A stretch of 64,000 nt of DNA from Aliikangiella coralliicola (lineage in GTDB: Bacteria; Pseudomonadota; Gammaproteobacteria; Enterobacterales; Kangiellaceae), in contig NZ_ML660160.1 of assembly GCF_007004725.1 (NCBI RefSeq), positions 248,001 to 312,000 on the forward strand. The letters are read 5' to 3'. The translations under genes were made by a program, and so were the position numbers. Below, in pieces: positions 44,602 to 55,800 of this stretch; position 1 is the first letter of the stretch, and each line of letters opens with the position of its first letter. A model generated the notes under the pieces. The model was not told where the DNA came from. It made no database searches and saw only the letters and a program-made list of their open reading frames with translations.

Positions 44602-46395
44602 TTGAAAATCAAATTACTGGTTGCGCTTGGCGCAATAATTTCTATTCAGCCGTGTCTGGCTGACTCAATATCCAAAGAAATCGAAGCGGTTGAAAAAGGA
44701 CTACGTTCTACAACCCGGTTTGTCAACGATCCGGTTTGGACTATTGAGCGGAGAATGGAGCACTATGGTGTGCCAGGAGTCAGTATTGCTGTTATTAAGG
44801 ATTATAAAGTTTACTGGGTTAAGCATTACGGTGTAACAGATAAAGAAACTAATAAAGCGGTTAATGACAACACCTTGTTTCAGGCTGGCTCTATCAGTAA
44901 ACCGGTTGCAGCCTATGGTGCACTTAAACTGGTTGAACAAAAAAAGCTTTCCCTTGATAGTCCAGTTAATGAACAATTGGTCGGATGGAAAATACCCGAT
45001 AACGAATATACCAAAAAGCGACCGATAGCATTAAAGCACTTATTGAATCACAGCGCTGGATTAACAGTACACGGATTTGGAGGTTATGCAGTTGGCTCTC
45101 CTGTTCCCACAGTGACACAAGTATTAGACGGTAAGAAACCTGCTAACTCCGCTGCGGTTAGAGCAAATATTTTACCTGAGACGGAATTTCGTTATTCCGG
45201 TGGCGGATATACTGTGATGCAAAAACTGGTGTCGGATGTGACTAAAACAGACTACCCAGAGATTATGGATAAATTAGTTTTAGCCCCGCTCGCGATGACG
45301 CGCAGTACTTACGAGCAACCATTGCCACCTGAAAAATTGAAATTCGCAGCAGCAGGGTATTTACCCAACAAACAACCTGTCCCGGGTAAGCGGCATACTT
45401 ATCCTGAAATGGCGGCTGCAGGTTTATGGACGACCGCGGAAGACTTAGCCAGGTTTGCCATTGATGTTCAACTTTCCATTAAGGGAGATAAGGGCAGGAT
45501 ATTAAGTCAATCGATGACAAATAAAATGCTAACGCCTTTTGTCAGTAAAGATACCGGGCTTGGTTTTTTCATTCAGTCTAAGAATAACAGCACTTACTTT
45601 GGCCATGGCGGCTGGGATGAAGGATTTAGTGCGGATTTAATGGCGCATAAAAATGACGGTTATGGTGTCGTTATCATGACTAATTCAAACCATCCGGCAT
45701 TTATTGAAGAATTAAGAAATAGTGTCGCAGCTTACTATCAATGGGATAACTTTTTAGACCCTGAACTAGTTGCTTTGCCTATCAGTAAAGCAGAGCAACA
45801 GCGAATCGTTGGTCGATATCGTTTTTCGCCCGACATGATATTTACTATCTTCGCCGAAAATGATCGCGTGTTTATGCAATATCTGAATGATGACACAATG
45901 GAAGTATTTCGAATTGGTGATAATCAATATGTTCGCAGAGAATTTGCCAGAAAATTTCGATTTGAAAAAAGCCAGGGAAAGGGGAGTGTCGATTTAATTT
46001 TTGGTATTAATAATGAGCGTACTCATGTTCGAGCGCGGATGAAAAAGGGTGAGATAGTTCCTTTTGAGTTGGTTATGGCCGGTCAGTTGCAAAAAGCGGA
46101 AAAGCGATACGCGACATTTTTTGCCAAGTACCCGGATGAAAAAGGATCAGTTGAATGGAATTTATTGAAGAGGGCTGACAAGTTGGTAAGTGAGAACAAG
46201 GATGACACCGCCATCGCGCTGCTTAGGATGAGTAGCCGCCTGTTTTCAAATTCTCCGAATAGCTTTAGAAAGCTGGCTCAGTATTACCAGGAAAAAGGGG
46301 ATAAGAAAAACGCTATTTTGAATTTCAAGAAAGCGTTGGCAATTCAGCCGGAGAATCAACAACTTGCTCAGGCGCTTAAGTCGCTAGGAAGTTAA
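44602..46395 (+). CDS. Secreted class C beta-lactamase-fold serine hydrolase with C-terminal TPR
   Basis: A 597-residue protein with a signal peptide (MKIKLLVALGAIISIQPCLA). The beta-lactamase/D-peptidase domain (about 40-385) has S97-I-S-K100 (SxxK nucleophile motif in QAGSISKPVA), Y198-S-G in place of YxN, and HGGWDEG in the KTG position. A linker domain (about 390-490) follows and then TPR helices (about 500-597, FRKLAQYYQEKGDKKNAILNFKKALAIQPENQQL in helices). Substrates in this family include peptidoglycan peptides, D-peptides and esters; YSG instead of YxN argues against a true beta-lactamase. The start is TTG 44602 with AGGGG 7 nt upstream. Confidence 0.87.
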   Translation: MKIKLLVALGAIISIQPCLADSISKEIEAVEKGLRSTTRFVNDPVWTIERRMEHYGVPGVSIAVIKDYKVYWVKHYGVTDKETNKAVNDNTLFQAGSISKPVAAYGALKLVEQKKLSLDSPVNEQLVGWKIPDNEYTKKRPIALKHLLNHSAGLTVHGFGGYAVGSPVPTVTQVLDGKKPANSAAVRANILPETEFRYSGGGYTVMQKLVSDVTKTDYPEIMDKLVLAPLAMTRSTYEQPLPPEKLKFAAAGYLPNKQPVPGKRHTYPEMAAAGLWTTAEDLARFAIDVQLSIKGDKGRILSQSMTNKMLTPFVSKDTGLGFFIQSKNNSTYFGHGGWDEGFSADLMAHKNDGYGVVIMTNSNHPAFIEELRNSVAAYYQWDNFLDPELVALPISKAEQQRIVGRYRFSPDMIFTIFAENDRVFMQYLNDDTMEVFRIGDNQYVRREFARKFRFEKSQGKGSVDLIFGINNERTHVRARMKKGEIVPFELVMAGQLQKAEKRYATFFAKYPDEKGSVEWNLLKRADKLVSENKDDTAIALLRMSSRLFSNSPNSFRKLAQYYQEKGDKKNAILNFKKALAIQPENQQLAQALKSLGS

Positions 46396-46433
46396 GCAAT
46401 AGAAATCTAATTAAATCTCCTCTCAACTAATAC

Positions 46434-46468
46434 TCAATCCTTGTAGTTTTGCTTATTACAAGGATTGA
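46434..46468 (+). terminator. Probable intrinsic terminator after the serine hydrolase gene
   Basis: TCAATCCTTGTA (46434-46445) and TACAAGGATTGA (46457-46468) form a perfect 12-bp stem around an 11-nt loop, 39 nt beyond the serine hydrolase stop. The following bases are pyrimidine-rich (TTCTCTCTACTTTTC) but not a pure T run. Confidence 0.6.
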
Positions 46469-46619
46469 TATGATTCTCTCTACTTTTCTTATTGTCACCT
46501 ATTACGCAATGAGCAGGCTCAAGAGTATCTCGAATACTTTGTTAGGAATTTGGCTTTTCCAGGTGGTATGACTGGCTAATATATTTAGGCTATGAGATTA
46601 TAATAGCAAATTAACCGGA

Positions 46620-49600
46620 TTGTTGAACTCCTGCTGGATGAGACTGACATCTTTTCTCTGTGCACTACTTTTCTGTTTTGTAAGCTACTCGGCTCATAGT
46701 GAAGTAAGTGCTACGAATGCTACCACCAAAATAAATAATGGCCTGTTTTCACCTATTCTCTATCGCGCCAATACAAACAGTGATAGAACATTTTCTCCCG
46801 ATGCGGCTATAGCTCAAGATGATAAAGGTTTTATCTGGTATGGCTCGGGCGGTGGTTTATTCCGCTACGATGGGTATGAATATAAAAAGACCAAGTTAAA
46901 ATTACCCACTGGCGAAGTCGAAGGCTTACATGTTTTGGCGCTTTTGCCAGATAAAGAACACTTGTGGATAGGGACGCTTAGCGAAGGACTATTTCATTAT
47001 AACATGCGGACCGGTGAAGCAACTCAATATAACAAAGAAAAAGGTGATTCGAGTTCCCTGGCCGACACTCACGTGATGGGGCTGGCTTTTGATCACTCTT
47101 CTCAACTTTGGGTAACAACCTCTAAGGGGTTAAGTAGGTTTGACGCTACTACAAAAACGTTTCAAAACTTTGTCTCAAGCGAACAACCGAAAAATCCTTA
47201 TGCTAATTATATTTTCGATTTAGCTTTCGATTCGGACAATAGACTTTGGCTAGCAACAGCTAATGGTATTGCACATTTCGATCATGAATCTCAGGCATTT
47301 CACCGAGTTTATACAGATAGCGTCAGCAGTGATGAGTATAAAAAAGAACTGAAAGATATTGTTGTTTCGCGCATTCTTATTGCGTCAGACGAAAGGATTT
47401 GGTTAACCACTTTTAGCGCTGGCGTCTTTGTGATTGACCATAAAAAGCGAGAGTTCTTTGCTCTACCAATGGAGGAGGAAGGTAAAGGTAAAACTCATGC
47501 TGGTATCACTCAGGCCGGTGATCAAATCTGGGTTTCCGGCACTGAGGGGGTTCAAGTAAGAAACGCGGTAACAGGTGCGTTAGAACATGTAATTAAAGCT
47601 GATTTACCGCATAAACACGGCTTGTCAAATAATCAAGTGTTTGAGCTAATGACTTCGCGGTCGGGATTGGTTTGGTTGTCTACTCTAAAAGGATTACAGT
47701 TTTATAATCCTTTTAATAAAGCTTTTCAAATGATTAGCGCTAGCAAAGAAGATAGCAAGCAGCTATTTGAAAGTGGCATCTTAAATGTGTATTTACTTGG
47801 TGATGAAAACTTGCTCGTAGTTGCGAGAGATAAAGTGGTTACATTTAATTTAACCAATGGAAACATTAGCACTTTCCTCGAAAATTTTGATAAGGATGTT
47901 GGTGGAATTCATTCTGTCATACGTGAAAGTGAAACTGTTTTCTGGTTTGGTAGCGCCAATGGAAAAATTTTACGTTTCGATGCCGAATCAAAAGAAAGTT
48001 TAATGATTAAAGCGCCAACTCCCGAAGTAACCAAAGCTAATCATATCAAAGTTCTTATTGTTCAGAATGAAAAGTATTTATGGTTTTCATCATCTGCCGG
48101 AAATCATCGTTTAAATATTAAAACGTTAGAATTTGAGCCAGTCGTTAATTCTGCCGGGGATATGATTAGAGCAACTCAGAGAAAAGCCATTGAAACCTGC
48201 GATGGGCAACTACTGTTATTAGCCTCTGGTGGAATTGGCCTGGTGACAAAAGGAAAAACTGAACTTCGTGCATTTACTAAAAGTAGTGGTTTGGAAACTG
48301 TTAAAGGCAGCGACCTCAGGAATTTCGAAAAAGATAATCAATGTAATATTTATGTAAGCCACAATAATGGAATCGATAAGTTGATTGAAATTGACGAAGA
48401 CGAACTTATTTTTGAGCCATTCGCAGCTGAAGTTGTAAAAAAAACAGAAAGAGTAAAGACGCTTTTACAATTGAAAAATGGTAATTTTTGGTACGGTACA
48501 GAATATTATATTGATTCAAATGGAAGGGAACTTTCACATTTTCTAAGTGCAGATGGCAATATCGATGACACAGAGAGACCCGACTTGCTGAATATGCGAG
48601 ATGGAAGGATAATCAGTGTCTCAACTCAGCAAATGCTCCTGGTAAATCCTGATGAATTTAAAGCGTGGCAGTACCAACCTCCATTAGTTATTACAGAAGC
48701 AAAGGTTGAAGGAGAGGAGGTCGTTGTCAATTCTGCTGAGCAAGGGTTAAGTTTAAAGCCTGGTCAAACTAATTTTTCAGTTCGTTTTTCATCGCTCGAT
48801 TATACCGAACCGAAATCAAATTTATACCGTTACAAAATGCTTGGTTCAGATGATAAGTGGCAAGAGGTATCTTCCGAATTGCGTTTTATTAACTATCAAT
48901 CGCTAACACCGGGTCACTACCAATTGCTTATCCAGGGCTCAAATCGTCACGGTGAGTGGTCGGAAAATTCAATTTTGCTAAACATTGAAGCGTCGCCGTT
49001 TTTCTATCAGACGTTATGGTTTAAATGGCTGGTTGGTTTAGTTATTGTTGTCAGTTTATTTTGGCTGATGCAATGGCGAATTAGAAAGGTATCCGCACAA
49101 CAAAAAGTGTTGGCCGAGATAAAGATGAAGGCCGAACGCACGGAATTAGTGCAAGAGTTACTTGAGAAAAAGAATAATCTGCTGGCTAATATTTCTCACG
49201 AATTTAAAACGCCACTAACCTTAATTTTAGGACCTTTGAAATCGCTGATTAATCATTCAGAAAATAAACAACAAAGTGATGATTTGCAGCTGGTTAAACG
49301 CAATGCGCAAAGATTGCAAAGAATGGTTGAGCAGATCCTGGAACTTGCCCGTTTGGATTATTATCAAGAAGAACAAAACGGCGTGATCAATATGAGTGAT
49401 TTGACAAGGCATATTTGTCAGTCACTGGAATCGTTATTTGTGAGCCACCAGGTCACCTTTACTATGGATATTGAAGGCGAACTATTTGTCGCACTGACGA
49501 GTGATTCCGCTGAGAAAATTCTCGTTAATCTATTAACTAATGCGGTTAAGTATAATCGCGATAATGGGAGTGTTAATCTGGAACTAAAAAGCGTTGATGG

Positions 49601-50765
49601 AAAAATAATTTTAAGTGTTTCAGATACAGGAATTGGCATTGATGTAAATGAACTGGAAATGCTATTTCAGCGTTTTGTGCGACTAAATCAACGACATAAC
49701 AAAAACATACAGGGCTCCGGATTAGGACTGGCGTTGGTTAAAGAATTAGTCGAGCAGGTAGATGGTGAAATCAGGGTCGCGAGCCAAACAGGCGAGGGAA
49801 CAACTTTTACCATCAGCCTGCCACAAGCTGAGGTGCCGGCTTTACAGCAAGAAGTTGAGTTGGATGAGGAGTATATCCAGCAAGAAATGGATATTCTTGA
49901 TAGTTGGGAGAATGCTAACAATAAACTAAACGCTGATGATTCAATCGATAATCAAGATCTTGATAGCTACAACGGTAAGCCCAGGCTGCTAATTGTCGAA
50001 GATAGTATCGATATGCAGCAATTTATCGGTCAATGTTTAGCGCCTCATTTCCAATGTCGTTTTGCCGACGATGGCCAACAAGGTATCGCAATAGCCTTGG
50101 AGATGGTGCCGGACATTATTGTGACCGACCTGATGATGCCCAATAAATCAGGCTATGAACTCGCGCAAACTTTGAGAGCGGATGAAAGGACTTCGCATAT
50201 TCCTATTATTATGCTCACGGCAAAAGGAGATAATCAAAGCAGGATTGATGCCTGGAAGTCGGATATTGATGCCTATCTAGCTAAACCTTTTGACAGTGAA
50301 GAGTTAGTGATTAGGGCAAAAAATATCCTCAATATTCGTCAGATGTTAGGTCGCCGTCTGGGGCATCTAATCCATTCACCCAATCAGGATGCCAAGTCAA
50401 AACAAGAAAAGAAATCGGATTTAGCAGAGCTATCGCCTAAAGATCAACAATTCTTAAATCGGCTCGAAGTGTTTGTTGGCGAAGCCTACCAGCAACCTGA
50501 TCTCGATTTAAAAACAACGGCAAAAGTGATCGCGATGAGTGAGCGCCAACTTCAACGTAAATTAAAAGCATTACTCGATCAAACCTTAAGAGATTATCTG
50601 CGACTCTATCGATTACAACGTGCTGCTGAGTTGTTAGCCAAAGGACACCAAATAACCCAAGTATCGCTGGATGTCGGTTTTACTACCGCTAATTACTTTA
50701 GTCAGTGCTTTAAAGCGCACTATGGAATGAGCCCTTCTGATTATCAATCTGAGAACAGTCTATAG
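46620..50765 (+). CDS. Hybrid two-component system protein: propeller sensor, kinase, receiver, AraC output
   Basis: A 1381-residue one-protein signalling system. A signal/anchor helix is followed by about a dozen periplasmic propeller blades (FIWYGSGGGLFRYDG, LWIGTLSEGLFHYN, RLWLATANGIAHFD ...). A Y_Y_Y domain (about 710-795) precedes a transmembrane helix (about 806-822). Then come HisKA with H860 (NISHEFKTPL), HATPase (NLLTNAVKYN, DTGIGI, GSGLGLALV), a receiver with D1170 (IVTDLMMPN) and a C-terminal AraC helix-turn-helix (about 1285-1380). Such hybrid systems sense an external ligand, often a glycan, and switch nearby genes. The start is uncertain: TTG 46620 has no ribosome-binding site, and ATG 46638 is possible. 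The genes of the 51-64 kb surface island are candidate targets. Confidence 0.93.
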   Translation: MLNSCWMRLTSFLCALLFCFVSYSAHSEVSATNATTKINNGLFSPILYRANTNSDRTFSPDAAIAQDDKGFIWYGSGGGLFRYDGYEYKKTKLKLPTGEVEGLHVLALLPDKEHLWIGTLSEGLFHYNMRTGEATQYNKEKGDSSSLADTHVMGLAFDHSSQLWVTTSKGLSRFDATTKTFQNFVSSEQPKNPYANYIFDLAFDSDNRLWLATANGIAHFDHESQAFHRVYTDSVSSDEYKKELKDIVVSRILIASDERIWLTTFSAGVFVIDHKKREFFALPMEEEGKGKTHAGITQAGDQIWVSGTEGVQVRNAVTGALEHVIKADLPHKHGLSNNQVFELMTSRSGLVWLSTLKGLQFYNPFNKAFQMISASKEDSKQLFESGILNVYLLGDENLLVVARDKVVTFNLTNGNISTFLENFDKDVGGIHSVIRESETVFWFGSANGKILRFDAESKESLMIKAPTPEVTKANHIKVLIVQNEKYLWFSSSAGNHRLNIKTLEFEPVVNSAGDMIRATQRKAIETCDGQLLLLASGGIGLVTKGKTELRAFTKSSGLETVKGSDLRNFEKDNQCNIYVSHNNGIDKLIEIDEDELIFEPFAAEVVKKTERVKTLLQLKNGNFWYGTEYYIDSNGRELSHFLSADGNIDDTERPDLLNMRDGRIISVSTQQMLLVNPDEFKAWQYQPPLVITEAKVEGEEVVVNSAEQGLSLKPGQTNFSVRFSSLDYTEPKSNLYRYKMLGSDDKWQEVSSELRFINYQSLTPGHYQLLIQGSNRHGEWSENSILLNIEASPFFYQTLWFKWLVGLVIVVSLFWLMQWRIRKVSAQQKVLAEIKMKAERTELVQELLEKKNNLLANISHEFKTPLTLILGPLKSLINHSENKQQSDDLQLVKRNAQRLQRMVEQILELARLDYYQEEQNGVINMSDLTRHICQSLESLFVSHQVTFTMDIEGELFVALTSDSAEKILVNLLTNAVKYNRDNGSVNLELKSVDGKIILSVSDTGIGIDVNELEMLFQRFVRLNQRHNKNIQGSGLGLALVKELVEQVDGEIRVASQTGEGTTFTISLPQAEVPALQQEVELDEEYIQQEMDILDSWENANNKLNADDSIDNQDLDSYNGKPRLLIVEDSIDMQQFIGQCLAPHFQCRFADDGQQGIAIALEMVPDIIVTDLMMPNKSGYELAQTLRADERTSHIPIIMLTAKGDNQSRIDAWKSDIDAYLAKPFDSEELVIRAKNILNIRQMLGRRLGHLIHSPNQDAKSKQEKKSDLAELSPKDQQFLNRLEVFVGEAYQQPDLDLKTTAKVIAMSERQLQRKLKALLDQTLRDYLRLYRLQRAAELLAKGHQITQVSLDVGFTTANYFSQCFKAHYGMSPSDYQSENSL

Positions 50766-50840
50766 CAGTGGCTACAGTGGCAAGGCGGCTAAAATTGCTT
50801 TCGCTAGGGTAATTTCTTTAAAATCAGAGTGTTACTATTT

Positions 50841-50904
50841 TTTTGTCATCTTATGGATAGTCATTTTGGCGTCCCATCGTACCTATTTGACGTCTGATTT
50901 AATG
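50841..50904 (+). promoter_or_regulatory. Conserved upstream element, copy 1
   Basis: This 64-nt stretch aligns without gaps to 57773-57836, with 45 identical positions. The most conserved blocks are TTTTGTCAYCTT, ATTTTGGCRTCYCATYGTA and TTGRCGT. It ends 100 nt before the S74-domain gene. Shared sequence at the same side of two otherwise unrelated genes argues for a common regulator or promoter. Confidence 0.6.
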
Positions 50905-51004
50905 TCAATTTCTCCCAAATCGTTACCCTGAACCTATTCATTGTTCACTCGCGTTGATCGACCTTTACCTCAGCTCTCAATGCGAAAAAATAGGTTAAAT
51001 TCGT

Positions 51005-52786
51005 ATGAACCCGTTGTTTAAAAAATCTGCAATTGCTTTAGCTGTGTATTGCGTTAGTCCATTCTCATATGCTGAAAATACCACTCAAGGTACCAATGCC
51101 GGGTCGCAGTTGACCGGTGATCATAATGTCATGATCGGAGAGAGCGCCGGACTTAGCGCGACCGGGACCGATTACAGCGTTTTTATTGGTAAGGAGGCCG
51201 GCTATAGCAACACTTTAGCCGATGATAACGTTTTCATCGGTTATCAGGCGGGTTACTCAGAAACTACCAGCACCGATAACACCTTTGTTGGTACACAGGC
51301 GGGTTATACCAACCACGCAACCGACAACACCTTCATTGGGACTAAGGCTGGCTTCGCTAATACCACTGGCGGAGATAACACCTTTATCGGCGAAGAGGCC
51401 GGTATGAATAATACTGAGGGATACGATAATACCTTTATTGGAGAGGATACAGGTTATAACAATACTGGTGGCGATAAAAATACAGCTATCGGTAGTCGTG
51501 CGCTCTATTTTAATAAGTCGGGGTACTACAATACGGCGATTGGTTTTGAGGCCGGTTGGGAAATTGGTAATGCTCAGGCCTGGTATAGTGGAGGAGCCGG
51601 TGAAACTAATGCAGTACGCAATACAGTGGTGGGGAATTCCGCAGGTCTCGATATCGGTGCAGGTATTGCTAATACCTGTGTTGGCGATAACGCTTGCCCC
51701 AATACCGAACATGCGGACTTTAATACTTTTATCGGTGTTCAGGCTGGTTTTGATAATAACCGTACAAATACAGATGGGGAGAACATTGCCAACCGTAATA
51801 CCGGGTTAGGTACCTATGCTGGCTATACTAACCGCACCGGTGCCGACAATGTCTGGATAGGTGCCTTCAGTGATTCCGGCAAGCGCTTAGCTAATTATGA
51901 CCATGAAACCGAGGTCAATCACTTAAAGCAAGAGACTGCCTGGACCATTGGAGAAGGGCATCAGGAAACCGCGGGAAATACCGATGTTCACCGCACCACA
52001 GTGATGGGCAACTTTGCCTCTAGTAAAGAAGATGATTCTATCAGTATCGGCTATAACGCCCGTACCGAGAATCTTAACAGCATTGCCATAGGTAGTGGCG
52101 CAATCAGTAATGAGCTGGAGTCGATTGTGCTGGGCTATCAAACTCTAAGCCATGGTAATTACACTTTTACTGTGGGAAGCGCCAATACGCTTAGCTGGGA
52201 TCCCAATACCGATGCCGTAACCAGCCTTGGCACTAGTAGTTACCGCTTTAAAGATGTTCACTCCAATAAAGTTTCGATCAATGCTGCGGCAAGCAGTGCC
52301 GCCACTATCGATTTACATGCCGATGCGGGTAGTGCAGATGATGATAAGTGGGCGATTAGTGCTGCCGACGGCGGTGATCTCACTGTCAGTTCACAGGCGT
52401 CCGGTTCCAGCGCCAATATCCTTACACTAGAAAACGATGGCGATGTGACTATCGCCGGTAATCTTACCGTTAACTCTGATCGTCGCTTAAAACAAGGAAT
52501 CAACAAAATAGCAAACGCAACCGAACTGCTTTCAAAAATTGAGGGGGTAACTTATCTCTGGAAGCCGGAACTTAAGCGCGATAACAAAAAGCAATATGGT
52601 TTGATCGCACAAAACGTCGAAGCAGCGATCCCTGAGCTAATTAGCGAAGGTAAAGATGGAATAAAGTCAGTTAATTACCAGGCAATGATCCCCGTATTAA
52701 TTAACGCGGTTAATGACCAACAAAAACAAATTGCCGAGCAGCAAAAGCAAATTGAAGCATTAGTAAAGCTATTGGAAGCGAAGTAG
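51005..52786 (+). CDS. Secreted fibre-like protein with YadA-head-like repeats and S74 self-cleaving domain
   Basis: A 593-residue protein with a signal peptide (to about SYA23). Residues about 40-300 are repeats of the pattern D-N-T-F-I-G-x-x-A-G-x-x-N-T, a left-handed beta-roll design seen in trimeric fibres. A beta-rich shaft follows. The C-terminus is a peptidase S74 / intramolecular chaperone domain: NSDRRLKQGI with S491 and K496 (the catalytic pair in family members, cleaving next to the serine), then YGLIAQNVE and a coiled-coil tail rich in Q and K. In phage tail spikes and bacterial fibres this domain trimerises the protein and then cuts itself off. It lies 26 nt upstream of the Ig-like/Calx-beta giant. 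Confidence 0.87.
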   Translation: MNPLFKKSAIALAVYCVSPFSYAENTTQGTNAGSQLTGDHNVMIGESAGLSATGTDYSVFIGKEAGYSNTLADDNVFIGYQAGYSETTSTDNTFVGTQAGYTNHATDNTFIGTKAGFANTTGGDNTFIGEEAGMNNTEGYDNTFIGEDTGYNNTGGDKNTAIGSRALYFNKSGYYNTAIGFEAGWEIGNAQAWYSGGAGETNAVRNTVVGNSAGLDIGAGIANTCVGDNACPNTEHADFNTFIGVQAGFDNNRTNTDGENIANRNTGLGTYAGYTNRTGADNVWIGAFSDSGKRLANYDHETEVNHLKQETAWTIGEGHQETAGNTDVHRTTVMGNFASSKEDDSISIGYNARTENLNSIAIGSGAISNELESIVLGYQTLSHGNYTFTVGSANTLSWDPNTDAVTSLGTSSYRFKDVHSNKVSINAAASSAATIDLHADAGSADDDKWAISAADGGDLTVSSQASGSSANILTLENDGDVTIAGNLTVNSDRRLKQGINKIANATELLSKIEGVTYLWKPELKRDNKKQYGLIAQNVEAAIPELISEGKDGIKSVNYQAMIPVLINAVNDQQKQIAEQQKQIEALVKLLEAK

Positions 52787-52812
52787 TCACTATTTGGGTC
52801 TAAAGGACAGTA

Positions 52813-55800
52813 ATGATGAAGTTAATTCAAGAAGGCTCTTTCACTACCAAAGCAAATCGACAGAAACTGAGCGCGCCTACTCATGTTTTATTCCTATTTC
52901 TAGCTTTGACATCGAGCATAGTAAAAGCCGGAACAATTACCGTGGAGAACGGTGGTGTTGTCCAAGGCAGTGGAACTATCGTTAGCGATGTAATCGTTAA
53001 TAGTGGCGGTAGCTTAAACCCGGGTCAAAGCCCTGGGTGTCTTGCTATGAACAATCTTGATTATTCCGGTGGCGGAACGCTAACCGCTGAAATCGGCGGC
53101 GATACTGCCTGTACCGGTTATGACCAATTACGAGTGACCGGTACCGTTGCACTCGGCGCAATCCTCGACTTGTCGGCTTACAACTCTTTTGTACCGGTCG
53201 CTGGCGACTCGTACCAAATTATTGACAATGACGGTGCTGACTCTGTTACCGGAATTTTCACCGGGTTAGAAGAAGGAGATGTTCTTACTTTATCCGGAAA
53301 AAATTTGAGTATTAGTTATACCGGCGGTGACGGAAATGACGTTGTTTTAACTGCACTGTCGGATCAGACTATTACTTTTCCCGCTCCGGCCGATCAAACC
53401 TACGATGTCGGCAGTATTAATGTCGCAGCTACGGCGACTTCGGGTTTATCGGTTTCTTTTAGTTCTAATTCGCTTTCAATATGTAGCGTAAGCGGCAGTA
53501 CGGTTTCTATTCTTAATGTGGGGACTTGTTCGATCACTGCGTCACAATCAGGTAATGCAAGCTATAATGCCGCGGTAAATGTGACTCAGACTTTCACTGT
53601 TAATAAAGCCGACCAAACCATTAGTTTTGGCGCTCTGGCAAATAAAACTTATGGTGATGCTGACTTTGCTCTTGGTGCTTCAAGTAATTCGGGATTAACG
53701 GTTAGCTTTTCTTCAACTACTTCATCAGTATGTAGCGTATCGGGAACTACGCTATCAATCGTGGGGGCAGGAAGCTGCTCAATCACTGCGTCACAAGAGG
53801 GGGATAGCAATTACAACGCCGCAACAGATGTTACTCAGAGCTTTACCATTAATAAAGCCAATCAATCGATTAATTTTGCGTCTTTGGTAGATAAAACCTT
53901 CGGCGATGCTGCGTTCGGCATTAGTGCGTCGAGTGATTCCGGGTTAGCGGTGAGCTTTGTCTCGACCACGACTTCGGTATGTAGCGTATCGGGTTCAATT
54001 GTTTCGATTGTTTCGGCCGGTGACTGTTCCATTACCGCTTCACAAAGTGGTGACTCAAACTACAACGCAGCAACGAATATGGTGCAAAGCTTCACCGTTA
54101 ACAAAGCGGAACAATCAATTAGTTTTACTACTCTTGCCGATAAGACTTACGGAGATGCTGATTTCTCCATTAGTGCATCCAGTAGCTCAGGTTTAGCCGT
54201 AGCTTTCGCTTCCACAACGAACGAGGTTTGTACGGTCACTGGTTCAACTGTTTCGATTTTAGCGGCCGGTAGTTGTTCAATCTCCGCCAACCAGGCAGGT
54301 AATACCAATTACAACGCGGCTGCTGAGGTTGCACAAACTTTTGTCGTGAATAAGGCTGACCAATCGATTAGCTTTACCGCTTTAGTCGATAAGACTTTCG
54401 GCGATGCATCGTTTGCCATTAGCGCATCCAGTGATTCCGGTTTGGCGGTCAGTTTTGTTTCGACTACCACGTCGGTGTGTACCTTGTCAGGCTCTACTGT
54501 CTCGATAGTCGCAGCAGGCAGCTGTTCGATAACGGCTTCGCAAGCTGGAAATACCAACTACAATGCAGCAACCAATGTTGCGCAGAGTTTTACCGTTAAT
54601 CAGGCCTCCCAATCCATTAGCTTTGCTGCAATTGCTGGTAGAGAATTTAGTGAGGGTGGATTTGACTTAGTTGCATCAGCAGATTCCGGACTGGCAGTCA
54701 GTTTTGCTTCAAGCACACCTTCCGTCTGTACCGTTTCAGGGAGCCGCGTGTCTCTGGTTTATATTGGAGAATGTACCATTAGTGCCTCACAAGCCGGCGA
54801 TGGTAACTATCTGGCAGCGACAGATGTGGTGCGTAGCTTTAATGTGGCGGGAGATGACACTGATGGTGATGGTATTCCGAATGATGTCGACACCGATGAC
54901 GACAATGATGGCGTTGAAGACAGTGAAGATGCCTTCCCGTTAGATTCAACTGAGTCAGTTGATACCGATGGTGATGGTATCGGAAATAATGCGGATACCG
55001 ATGATGATAACGATGGTGTTTTAGATGAGGAAGATACCTTCCCACTGGATGAAACCGAGTGGCAGGATTCTGATGGTGATGGTATTGGTGACAACAGCGA
55101 TGATACGCCTTATCCCTACTCCGGTGATATTAATTTCGAATTCACTGATTATGTGGTAGCTGAAAATGGAACCAGTGTTGAAGTCAAAGTCACTCGTACC
55201 AATGGTGATTATGAAGAGCTGAGCGTTGATTATGCATTGCAAGATGGTACTAATCCGGATAGTTCAGCCACAGCCACCAATGACTACGAGTTTGCCGCCG
55301 GAACCTTAACCTTTGCTGATGGTGAAGTAGAGCAAAGTGTGAGGATTAATATTGTGGATGATTCAACCTATGAAGGCGATGAGTCCTTTACTATTAGCCT
55401 AAGTAATCTCCACAGTGTCGGTGACTCTACAATAGGCTCGGTCGCAATTGCCACGATAACCATTCAGGAAGATGATGCGGTTCCACCAGCCGGAGAAATC
55501 GGATTTGAGTTTGATACTGAGTTGGTGAATGAAAATGATGGCAGTTTTGCTATCAAGGTGGTTCGTACCGGTGGAAGTTATGGAGAAGTGTCAGTTGTTT
55601 TAGCCACCCAGGATGATAGCGCAGTGGCAATAAGTGACTACACGGCTCTAAGTCAGACCCTAACTTTCGCTGATGGTGAAACCGAAAAAGACGTCACCAT
55701 TAATCTGGTGGATGATGAGGTATACGAATCTGATGAGTCGTTTAGAGTGACGTTATCTAACGTAACCGGCGGGGCGACTTTAGGTACATCAAGTACAACC

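Noticed and set aside
44602-46395. AmpC-type beta-lactamase resistance gene
   Set aside because: SxxK is present but YxN is replaced by YSG, and the protein is much longer, with a TPR tail; a general serine hydrolase fits better.
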